Shown one piece after another: positions 1-8,927 of a DNA stretch of 23,960 nt (within the stretch, counting starts at the first letter, position 1; each line of letters opens with the position of its first letter). The position numbers were made by a program, and so were the translations under genes. The notes under the pieces are model-generated. The model made no database searches. It was not told the DNA's origin and saw only the letters and a program-made list of their open reading frames with translations. The DNA is from Parvularia atlantis (lineage: Eukaryota > Opisthokonta > Rotosphaerida): NCBI GenBank assembly GCA_943704415.1, contig CALSCO010000559.1:1-23960 (forward strand), in the 5' to 3' direction.

Positions 1-27
1 ACTGGGAGGGCGGGTGGGAGGGGGGCG

Positions 28-1633
28 TTAGAGGGCCTGCTGCTGGCGGTCCTTTACAAAGCCAACAGCTCGGACTTTCTCCGACTCAGCAGCTGCTGCT
101 TGAGCGAGGCTTCCAGCACCTGCCGCGGCCGAGGTCAGCGCGGCCGAGGCGCGCACGGCGGTACGCACCTCCAAGCTCAGCGGCTTGTTGAGAAACCCGT
201 CCATCCCACTCGGCATCCCGGACCCCTCCTCGTTCAGCAGCGATAGGTCTTCCTCGCCCTTGAGCGCGATGATGATCGCTGGTCCTCGCTGCGGCGCCGT
301 CAGCGCACGGGCCCGCGCGCACCGTGCCGCACGCACGTCAGCCTCCAGCTGGCGGATTCTGCGCGTCGCCTCGAAGCCGTTCATGCCGGGCATGGACAGG
401 TCCATCAGGATTACGTCGAACGCGGTTTCGCGCACGAGCTCGACCGCGTCGCTCCCGTTGCGCGCGGTCTGACAGACGTGCCCCAGCTTGGTCACCTGTG
501 CACCGCGCGCATGCTCAGCGCCGATGACGGCGGCGGTGCCGGTGCCTGCCGGGGCGCACCACCGCGACCGTCGGCTCGATGTGGCTCTCCTCGTCCTCGA
601 CCAGGAGCACGCGTAGTGTCTGCGTCGGCCGGGGCCCGCGTGCCTCGGGCGTCGTGTCGAGCGTGGCTGGGCGCGCACGGCGCGTCGTCAGGGCAGCTGC
701 GCGCGGCCGGTGCCGTCAGACGCGCGCACCCTTCTCGAACTCGGACAGGACGAGCATGAAGCCGAGGTTTGGGCATATCCGCCGCCGCGTCTTGACGTAT
801 TCGTATGCGTGCTGCAGCGTCCACCTGTGCGCGCTTGCACGCGTGAGCGAGGCCGCCGGCGCACGTGCAAGGCCCGGCCCGCCACGCACTGCTTGTGGTG
901 GATCAGGTACGCCATGACGATCGTCGGCGAGCGCGACTTGCCGGCGGAGCAGTGCACGAGCACGCGGCCCCCGCCCGTGCGCACTTTCTCTGGCACGCGC
1001 GGACGCATGAGGCACGCGGGTGCGCTGCGGGCGCACGTTGCGCACCAATGTAGTCGAACGCGGGCTGGAAGTACTGCCTGATGTCCTCCTCAATCTTGTC
1101 GCTCACCTTGAGCGCAAAGTAGTCGAACCGCTCCTCGAAGCGCTTGCGCTCGCACTCGGCCGCGACGTTGAAGATGGCTGCGTGCGTGCGTGCGTGCGGC
1201 GGCGGCGGCGGGGCTCGGGGCGTGAGCCGGGCGGCGCACACTCAGGGCCGGCGGCGCGCGCGCGCGCACCGGTGATGGCGTGCTCCTCCAGGACCTTGAG
1301 CGAGGATGCGTGCTGCTCCCCGCCCAGGTACAGGTACGGCAGGATCTGCGCTGGCGTGTCGGGCGTGTTGGCCGAGTTGACGGCCGAGGCCGAGGGCACG
1401 AGCGGTGACGTGCGCGTCGGCGACTGCGGGCGCGGGGCGCGCGCGGGCGGCCGGGCGGGTTGGCCGCGTCGCGTCGCAAAACAAGCGACGGCGGCGACGG
1501 GGGCGGGGCAGCGCGTGCGCACCTGGTGCGAGTCGGACGCGTCCTCGGCGCGAATCTGCAGCGACAGCGGCGCACCCCTCCGCCGCGCGCTCAGGCCCGA
1601 CGTCTCCTTGGTCATGGCTGGGCCGGGCGGCAC
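28..1633 (-). CDS. Dual-specificity phosphatase fused to a response-regulator receiver domain
   Basis: Eight exons on the minus strand: 1633-1523, 1423-1270, 1177-1046, 989-890, 824-730, 666-560, 495-337, 288-28. All phases close (1119 nt, 372 aa). The N-terminal half is a dual-specificity phosphatase: it has a PYLYLGG-type entry, IFNVAAEC, a candidate general-acid Asp near 115, the catalytic loop HCSAGKSRS at 145-153 (Cys146), and a YVKTRRRICPN-like C-terminal motif. The second half is a CheY-like receiver: acidic pair in LLVEDEE (221-224), phospho-acceptor Asp near 265 in ILMDLSMPGMNG, and the conserved Lys near 321 in NKP. The position normally Thr/Ser in IALTA is Lys (IALKG). The joint is a 63-nt intron (667-729) whose phase fits exactly, and the receiver has no ATG of its own. 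Without splicing, the phosphatase would stop at 716. The first intron (1424-1522) is in frame and less certain. Start could be Met1 (1633) or Met7. Likely role (inference): a phosphatase controlled by, or scaffolded through, phosphorelay signalling. Confidence 0.8.
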
Positions 1634-1959
1634 TTGCGCCCGGTGCTGCTGCTGTCAAAGTGTATGTGTCCTGCGTAGCCTCCATTACACAGTTTCGATC
1701 CCTACAACATTCGAGCGCTCGCTTGTCCTTCTGGTGCTTTGAACGCTATCTCACTTGCGCGGGCCAGATCGGCGCAGTTAGCTGTCGGATCGAGCCCGGC
1801 GCACTCACGGCCGTGGCTGCGCTCGCGCGTGCCCAAGATCTTGTTTCCTCCTCCCCCGTGCTCCCGGAACCGACACCACGCGCGCACCCACATGGGGCCC
1901 GCAGCCGCCACTTTCGTCTCGCCCAGTGCCGCGCGCCGCCGCCACCGGCCACACGCAGC
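1634..1959. other. Intergenic region between divergent genes
   Basis: This 326-bp stretch separates the start codons of the phosphatase-receiver gene (minus) and the LRR-NHL gene (plus), so it must hold both promoters and 5' leaders. It is somewhat less GC-rich than the coding flanks, especially around 1680-1770. No TATA box, RNA gene or conserved ORF was recognised. A leader intron cannot be excluded. Confidence 0.5.
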
Positions 1960-4900
1960 ATGCTGCGCCTCAATCCGATGGTCGTGCACCACGCCCGGCT
2001 CAGCGCCAAGCAGCTGCGCGGTGCGCCTTGCGCGCGCACGAGAGACTCAGACGAAGGATCACCGGCCCTCATCGGACGCTCCGTGCGCCGACAGACCAGG
2101 CGCCGCTCCGCACGGCAGAGGAGCTCGACGCGCAGGCCGCGCTCGCCGCCAGCAGGCTCGCCGAGCGCCTGGCCGCCGCTTCGACCGCGACGCGCCTCGA
2201 CCTGAGCTGTGCGCGCGCCCGCCGCCGCGTCCTATCGCGCTGTGCTGACAGTGCTGTCAGATCTCGCCATCGACGTCGCCCTCGCGCCCGCCGTCGCCGC
2301 CGCCGTGCGCGCCTCGCAGACCGTGGACGAGCTCGACCTGTCGGGTGCGTCGGCCGCGGGCTCGGGGTGTCGTCGCGCTGACGCCGCGGGACCCGCGCAG
2401 GCAACCGGCTAGGTGACGACGGCGTGGCCGTGATCGCCGCGGCACTCCACGCGCACCCGACAGTCCGCACGCTCACGCTCAACGGTGCGCACGAGCTGGG
2501 GAGAAAATCCCCCGCGCACGCGCACTGACATCTGCGCCCCACCCAGCCAACCAGATCGGCCCCGCAGGCGCGCAACACCTCGCCGCTCTGCTGCAGCGCA
2601 ACGCGCGGCTGACGACCCTCGGCTTGTTTTGTGCGTGCGCCAGTCAGTGCCTGCCGACGACCGCTCGTCGCTTACACGCGTGTGCGCCGTGCAGCCAACG
2701 TCCTGGGCGACGCCGGCGTGCGCCATCTGGCCCGCGCGCTCGCCGCCGACGCGACACACCGCCACGGCGCGCCGCTGCCCAACACGACGCTCGCCGAGCT
2801 CGACCTGCGCAGTGCGTATGCGCCGCCCCGGCCACCGCGTGCGCTTACACGATCGCGCGCGGGGCAGAGAACAAGATCACGGCCGACGGCCTTTGCACCC
2901 TGGGCGACGTGCTCACGACAACGACCTCGCTCGCCAAGCTGCTCGTCGACGGTGCGCTGCCGCGCCCGCCTGCGCACGACGCCGGGCTGAGCCCCTGCAG
3001 GCAACGACGTCGACGACAACGCCAAGACGGCCCTTGCCACGGCTGTCGCGCGCAATCCGTTCAGCACCGTCCTGCGCCTCGACGTCGTCTGTGCGTGGCC
3101 TCGCGTACCCCAGCCGCGCGGTGGGTGCTGACACGTCGCGCTCGGTGCAGTGCCGCAGGCTGTGCTCGCGCGCAACCAGCTCAACCGCGATGCGATGCTG
3201 GCGCGGCTCGAGCAGCGCGACGCGCTGGCCGATGCGCCGTTCGAGGTGGTCGCCGCTGCCTCGACCGCGATGGACTGCGACGTGCGCGAGCACGGTGCGT
3301 TCGCTCGCGGGGCATGCTGGCACTCGCGCTGACCGCGCCCGGGCACGCAGAGCTGTGCCCCGTGTGCGATGAGCCGCTCGCGACTGGCGCCACCTTCGTC
3401 CTGCCGTGCTTTCACCGCGTGTGCGCGCCCTGCGTGCGTGAGACGACGCGCTGCTTCTTCGTCATGGCGGGCACGGGCCTCACCTGCGGCTGGACGTACG
3501 ACGTCGCCAACGTCGTCGCCGCCGCGGGTGTGCCGTGCGAGGTAGCCGGGCCGGACGCGGACGGCAGCGCGCACTTCTGCCGGACGTGCCACTTGCCCGT
3601 GCTGGCGAGTGACGCGGCTCTGCACGAGCACCACGATGTGGACGCGGTCCCGATGTGCGTCGCCGCCGCCGAGCGCGCCGCCGCCGCACGTCACGAGACC
3701 GTCTGTGCGGACCTGCAGCGCGTGCACGGCCAGCTCGTCGCGCAGGCGAACGCTGTCGCGCACCAGACGGTCGCGCTACGTGCCCATCTCGCCGCGACCC
3801 TAGACGAAATTTCGCTGCGCCTGGGCGAGGTCGCCGCGCGTCTCACGCCGGGCGTGACCGACCTCGCCGCCGCCCTGCACGCCCGCCGCGCCTCGCTTGA
3901 GCAGACCGTTGCCGCGGCTGTCAAGGCCGACATCAAGGCCGCCGAGACGCTGCGCGACGCGATGGTCGTGGCGCTCGCGCACGTGGACGTGGCGCTGCTC
4001 GCGCCGAGCAAGCACCGAACTCTGCGCGAGACGCTGCTGGAGGCGCAGCGGCTGGAGAGTCTGCGGCGCACGGTCGCGCGGCTGCTCTGCGCGGTCGACG
4101 GCACGACGCTGGGCTTCTTCTTCAGCGCGCCGGACGCGGACGAGCTGCTGACGGGCGCGGTGCCGGTCGAGCGCGTGGGCGCGACGTGGCGCGGTGCCAT
4201 CGGCGCGCACGGCCGCGACTACACGCGCATGGGCCAGCCGCGCAGCCTGTTTGGGTCGCACGGCAGCGCACACGGGCAGCTGGACCGGCCGGTGGGCGTG
4301 GCGTGGACGCCGTGCGGGGACCTCGTCGTGGGCGACCAGCAGAACCGGCGCGTGCAGGTGGTCTCGGCGCGGTGCGCGGACGGCGAGGCGGTGACGGTGG
4401 CGGCGGCGCCGGTGCTCGAGGCCGTACGCACGATCGACACGGGCGGCGAGGTGCACGGCGTGTGCGCGACGGCGGGCAGCGACGTGTGGGCCGCGCTGCT
4501 GGACAGCAACTGCGTGCGGCTGTTTGCGGGCGAGACGGGCCAGGTCAAGATGGACCTGCGGTGCGAGCGCCCGTTTAGCGTGACCGTGCTTGCGGACGGG
4601 GCGATGGCTGTGGGCTGCTACGACGCCAATAAGGTTGCGGTGTTCAACGCCGACGGGTCACCGCGGTGGACGTCGGGCGGCGACGGGTTCAAGTGCGCCC
4701 TCGGCCTGGCCGAGGTGGACGGCGGCGAGCTCGTCGTGTGTGACTGGGGCCGCAATCGGCTGCAGGTGCTCTCGACCGAGACGGGTCGGTGCGAGCGCAT
4801 CATCGGCCAGGGCCGGCTCAACTGCCCCGCCGACGTCGCGTACGACGCCGCGGCGCGCGTGCTCGTCGTGGCCGAGTACGACAAGGTCTCGGTCTGGACG

Positions 4901-5041
4901 CTCGAGGGCGATCTGGTGCACTCGTGGGGCGCGTGGGGCGCGCAACCGGGCCAGTTCCAGGTCTGCCGCGGGTGCTGCATCGCGCCGGACGGCACCGTCT
5001 GCGTGACCGACTGCAACGGCCACCGCGTGCAGCTGTTCTGA
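1960..5041 (+). CDS. LRR-RING-B-box-coiled coil-NHL protein (TRIM-NHL-like)
   Basis: Ten exons: 1960-2020, 2095-2208, 2261-2344, 2401-2484, 2547-2630, 2695-2811, 2868-2951, 3001-3090, 3151-3294, 3351-5041 (2553 nt, 850 aa). All nine introns are phase 1. Residues about 20-280 are ribonuclease-inhibitor-type leucine-rich repeats with motifs such as TRLDLS, DELDLSGNRLGDDG, LGLF and AELDLR. Four LRR exons are exactly 84 nt, one 28-residue repeat each. A RING finger follows (CPVC at 290, PCFHRVCAPC at 306-315); its last Cys pair is not a clean CxxC. Next comes a B-box-like zinc site (CRTC at 364 with HEHH), an Ala/Leu-rich coiled coil (about 395-510), and a C-terminal six-bladed NHL-type propeller with repeats such as PVGVAWTPCGDLVVGD and CIAPDGTVCVTDCNGHRVQLF at the very end. 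TRIM-NHL proteins are E3 ligases or RNA-binding regulators; the LRR front is unusual. Stop lies 41 bp from the convergent RNF126-like gene. Confidence 0.85.
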
Positions 5042-5082
5042 TGATCCCACTGTACTGTTATGATCACGCACATAACCCTGTT

Positions 5083-6312
5083 TCAGTGGTGGCTGCCCTT
5101 CTTGCCTTCCGCCGGTGGTGGCGTGACGAGGCTGACGCGGCACACGGGGCACGTCCTGGTGCGTCCAGTGAGCGAAAGTGGCGACACACGCAGACGGCGC
5201 GCACGCACCCGTGCAGCTGCAGCCACGGCACGACGCAGCCCTCGTGGAAGCGGTGGTGGCACGGCGGCAGCTCGCGCGCTGCGTCACCCGTCTTGAACTC
5301 GTCCCTGCAGATGGCACACTCGGCCTTGTCCGCTGTCCGGTGGCGTTCAGCCGACGGGTGTGGTCGCGCACGCGGGCTGCGGCAGCGCACCGACGTCCTG
5401 GTCGCTGATGACCAGCTTCGGTAGGGACGCGATGACATCTGCCGGTGCTGGTGGGGGCGCGTTGCGTCTGCGTCGCCGGCCGTCAGCGCGGCTCGCGAGC
5501 CGCGCTGGCGCACGCACAGCCCGTCCTGCTCCATCAGGCGCGTGATGACGTCGTCGAGCCCGCGCTGGCCCATGACGTAGTCGCCGGGGTTGCCGACCAT
5601 CTGGAACGCGTTGCGGCCGCCAAACATGTCTGGCCCGAACAGCTGCTGCATGAGCAACCCCCTGCGTGACGGCATTAGCCGTTTGCCGGGGCGCCACGCC
5701 CCGTCCGGCGCACGCACATGGCGGGCGGCACTGCGCCGCCGCCTCCTGCCATCCCAGGCAGCCCGCCGGGCCCGACGCCGGGGGTGGTCTGGATGACGAT
5801 GTTGCTGCCAGCGAAGGGCAGGACAAACGGCTGCCCAGACAGCGGCGGCTGTCCGGCCTGCGGCTGCGGCTGTCCGGCCTGCGGCTGCGGCTGTCCGGCC
5901 TGCGGGTTGCGGCCGTTCATGAGCAGGTGCATGATCGTGTTGAGGTCAGTGAACACGCGCGGGTCGGCGGCGAGGTTGTCGTGCCTGGCGGCCCCGGAGA
6001 CGCGCGACACAGCGTGCGTCAGCCACCGCGCGGCAAGTCGACGGGCCGGACGGCGCACCCATCCTCGCCGTCCGCGTCCTCGTCCTCGTCGTACGCGCCC
6101 TCTGCGTCCTCGTCCGCCTCGCCGTCAAACTCGTCCAGCAGGCCGCCGCCTGCGCCACCTGCGCCGCCGAAGAAGGTGTCGACGGCGGTCGGGTCGACCT
6201 CCTCGATAAAGTCGCTGCCGCAGCGCGCGCAGGCGGGCGCCTCGGGCAGGCCGTTGGCACGCACGCGCTGCTTGCAGACGTGGCACCAGTAGTTGGGCGC
6301 GGCGTCGGCCAT
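5083..6312 (-). CDS. RNF126-like RING-H2 E3 ubiquitin ligase
   Basis: Six exons on the minus strand: 6312-6059, 5984-5718, 5661-5518, 5467-5391, 5332-5209, 5155-5083 (939 nt, 312 aa, close to human RNF126 at 311). The N terminus carries the family's zinc ribbon (CHVC at 10-13 and CARC at 28-31, followed by DFIEEVD), which in RNF126/RNF115 binds ubiquitin or BAG6 clients. An acidic linker and a Gln/Pro/Gly repeat segment follow. The conserved pre-RING helix is present (GDYVMGQRGLDDVITRLMEQ) and then the PPPA...IASLP...V segment. The RING-H2 spans 253-294: CAIC, CHHRFHEGC, WLQLHGTCPVC. The RING is split by an intron. Expected role: cytosolic ubiquitin transfer in protein quality control. It shares a 54-bp upstream region with the mL50-like gene. 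Confidence 0.87.
5849..5911 (-). repeat. 21-nt tandem repeat, three copies
   Basis: Three near-identical 21-nt units (5849-5869, 5870-5890, 5891-5911) lie inside exon 2 of the RNF126-like gene. They encode a repeated QAGQPQP heptapeptide in the linker between the zinc ribbon and the RING. The third unit diverges at its end. The unit length keeps the frame, so copy number can vary without breaking the protein. Confidence 0.9.
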
Positions 6313-6366
6313 GGGGCGCGTGCGGAGGGGCGCGTGGTGTGCACGTTGCAAAGTGACGGCGCCGCC
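6313..6366. promoter_or_regulatory. 54-bp bidirectional promoter region
   Basis: The RNF126-like ATG (6312, minus) and the mL50-like ATG (6367, plus) are separated by only 54 bp. Unless one of the starts is further downstream, both leaders and the core promoters must overlap here and extend into the opposing coding regions. No TATA box is visible; the sequence is GC-rich. Confidence 0.5.
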
Positions 6367-7197
6367 ATGCTGCGAACGCTGCGTCTGGTGCGAACGCGCG
6401 CGACCGTCGCGGCCCGGCCGAAGCCGTCCGCACCGCGGCCACCTCCGCCGCCGCCGCAGCAGCAGCAGCAGGAACAGCAGCAGCAGCCGAAGACAATGTC
6501 GTGGTACCAGCGCTTCCGCTCGGCGCTGCAGGGCCCTGGCGACAGTGCGCGGCTCCTTGTGCGCGGCTTCGTGAGCAGAAGAAGACTCACGCGCGCGCCC
6601 CAGCGCCCGCCTCTGAGGCCACACCCGCGGCGTCCGCGCCCGGCCCCGCCAAGGAAGCTGCTGCGGCAAAGCCCGCGGCGCCCGTCGTTTCGAAGAAGGC
6701 CGCGGTCAAGGGCAAGGTCGTGCACCCGAAGCGGTCGCTCGGCCGGCGTGCAGCCAAGGCGTTCGAGCTGCGCGAGGAGAAGGTCAGCAAGCGGCTGGCG
6801 AGCCGGCCGGCGCCGGCGTGGGTGGTCGAGGCGGCGCCCGGCTCGGGCCGCACCGTGCGAGACCACGTGCTGCGCGCGCTCGCCGAGCTGCGGCCCGACG
6901 CGGACCACGGGCCTGTGACGCGGCTTGACACGGACCAGCAGCTCAAGTTTGAGGTGCGCGCCGCTCGGCCTCGCGCGTGTGTGCGGCCTGACGCGCGTGT
7001 GGGCGCAGCTACTGGCCCTGTGCACCGACAAGCTCGCGCTGGACGTGCCCAACACGATGCTCCCGCACATCCACACCGTGGACGACGCCGTCATCGCGCT
7101 CGAGCTGCAGCACCAGGCCGGCGCCCGCGCGGTCATCCGCACGACGGTGCAGCTGCTGCGCACGATGGACCTGCCGCGGAACATGAAAGTGCTGTAG
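6367..7197 (+). CDS. Probable mitochondrial large-subunit ribosomal protein mL50
   Basis: Three exons: 6367-6544, 6604-6953, 7009-7197 (717 nt, 238 aa), with phases closing. The N terminus (MLRTLRLVRTRATVAARP) is Arg/Leu/Ala-rich without acidic residues, as in mitochondrial presequences. It is followed by a Pro run and a poly-Gln stretch. A long Ala/Pro/Lys linker leads to a conserved C-terminal part with KFELLALCTDKLALDVPN and MLPHIHTVDDAV. The pattern 'hydrophobic helix - VPN - ML - h.TV.D' resembles the C-terminal region of mL50, but this is recognised from memory of the family and is the weakest functional call among the spliced genes. Stop is 46 bp from the convergent dehydrogenase kinase stop. 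Confidence 0.6.
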
Positions 7198-7243
7198 CAC
7201 ACAGGAATGGTACATGCATGCATGGATGCCCTTAGGGCGAGCA

Positions 7244-8801
7244 TCAGGCGAGGCACTCGGCGCCGTCGCTGAGCCTGTTCAGGTGAATGTATGCGTCCGT
7301 GCCATACCTGCGGCAGCGCAGAGCGTGAGCTTCCCCTCGGGCCGGTGTGCGTGCACGCGCCGCACCCCTCCATCGAGATTAGTTTGAGGTCGCCGCCAAA
7401 GTAGCGCGCGTACTGCGCGCGGTCAGCACGTTGCGTTCCCCCAGCAGCGGCACGCGACGCACCAGGCGGCTCATCGGCAGGCCGTAGCCGTACCCGGCGA
7501 GCGGCGCGTTGTACTCGCCGCGCGCGTCGTCCGTGTTGTCGGGCGGCTGCTTGGCCGTCGAGTACGAGTACTTCCAGATGTTGGGCACGGCCGAGCGCGG
7601 GATGCCGCCACCCTCGTCGCTGACCTTGATGGTCAAGTCCTGCGCACGCGCGCTTGCGTGAGCACACCCAAACCGCTCCGAGCGCTGGCCACGCACCTCG
7701 TGCCCCTCCGCGACGATGATCCGCACGGGCGGATACCGCGGCCCGTCGATGCCGTGGTGTTCAACGGTGGCTGCGCGACGGTGCTCAGCCGCGGGCCGCG
7801 CGGCGCAAGCGGGTTGCACCAAGCGCACCGCGCAGCGAGTTCTTGATGATCTCAAACAGCACGTGGTGCAGGTGCGACGGCACGTACGTGAACGTGAGGT
7901 GCGGCCCACACACGACTTGAACGCTCGGACAGTCGATCATGCCGTAGTAGCGCTGGCAGACGGCCTGCGCGTTCTGCGACGCCTCGCGCACTGCACTGCC
8001 CCGCTGAGCGCGCGGGTGCGGGCGGGTGGCGCGAGGCGCACCGACGTCGCCGATGTTTGTGTTTGTGCACACGAGCCCGACGTAGTCCGAGCTGGGCGGG
8101 TTGTAGAACAGGGCGATCTGGTGCCCGATCAGGAAGCGGATGCCGATGCGCGAGAGGTAGAAGCGGTCGAGGAACGTGTGCACGTCCGGCGACATGCCCT
8201 GCCCTGCGAGCTGCTTCTGCAGCTGCAGCACACCCTGGGCTGCAGCGGGCGGTCAGCCGTGCGTCGGCGAGGCCGGCACCGGCACGCACCGATCTGCGCC
8301 GGCACGGTGTCGTGGCGCGCCTTGACCCGCTCGATGACCTGGACAAAGCTCCGGTTGAGGTCGTGCATGGCCGACGACGCCGCGCCCTTGGCCGAGCGCG
8401 CCAGGTACCGCCGCGGGTCGTAGTACTTGCAATCGGGCAGGGACGCAAGCTCCTCGAACGACTGCGCGTAGTTCTCGGCCACACGCTGGATCGGTGCCAG
8501 CTCCGACAGGCCCTGCGGCAGGTCCTCAAGCTCGATCGCCCGCCGGGCCAGCCGGACGGGCAGCTCCTCGCGCAGCCACTGTGCGGCGCGCAGCAGCACC
8601 TCGGGGCTCGGGCTGGCGCCTGCGCACGCGCGCGTGTGTGCGGGGTTGCGTCACTGCGCCGTTCGCAATCCGGCGCGCAGCAGCAGCGAAGTGGCGCGCA
8701 CCAAACTCGACAAGCTGTCGCAGCGCTACCGACCGCTGCGGGAAGCGCGCGTAGAACCGCAGGCGGTGCCGCAGCTCGTCGGTGACGCGGAAGACGGACA
8801 T
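7244..8801 (-). CDS. Mitochondrial pyruvate dehydrogenase kinase family (PDK/BCKDK)
   Basis: Eight exons on the minus strand: 8801-8702, 8619-8290, 8239-8042, 7990-7829, 7770-7697, 7639-7463, 7412-7366, 7307-7244 (1152 nt, 383 aa; family about 400). The N-terminal four-helix domain shows RFYARFPQRSVALRQLVEFG and LDRFYLSRIGIRFLIGHQ. The GHKL ATP domain shows the N-box (E256..KN260SLRATVE), the G1 box SDEGGGIP (295-302), and GYGYGLPMSR (338 onward). The C terminus keeps the EG..GTDAY pattern (MEGG, intron, YGTDAYIHLNRL). These kinases phosphorylate the E1 alpha subunit of pyruvate or branched-chain ketoacid dehydrogenase in the matrix and switch it off. The sequence reads closer to PDK than BCKDK, but I cannot separate them firmly. 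An obvious presequence is lacking, so a further 5' exon is possible. Confidence 0.88.
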
Positions 8802-8927
8802 GGCGGTCTGGCTGGCATGCGCGGTGGAAGTTTGGGTTGGCGGGGGGGGCCACGGGGCGCGGGGCGCGGCCTTTTGAGGGCGAAGCTGATCAACTTCCGC
8901 GCGCACGCAAAAGTGTCAGCCTACGTC
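8802..8927. promoter_or_regulatory. Shared upstream region of PDK and ARM-TIR genes
   Basis: This 126-bp interval separates the PDK start (minus) and the proposed ARM-TIR start (plus). It contains a G-rich run around 8839-8875. No TATA box was recognised. The exact boundary depends on the uncertain first exon of the ARM-TIR gene. Confidence 0.4.

Noticed and set aside
28-678. Receiver domain as a separate response-regulator gene
   Set aside because: The receiver frame has no ATG before VLLVEDEE, while splicing the 63-nt intron at 667-729 joins it to the phosphatase in exact phase.
2672-3763. Long minus-strand open frame opposite the LRR-RING exons
   Set aside because: It is antisense to a gene with well-supported domains and phases, has no recognisable motif, and such frames are expected in sequence of about 70 percent GC.
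5946-7667. Minus-strand open frame of more than 570 codons crossing three genes
   Set aside because: It runs through exons and introns of the RNF126-like, mL50-like and PDK genes in wrong frames; stop codons are simply rare in this composition.
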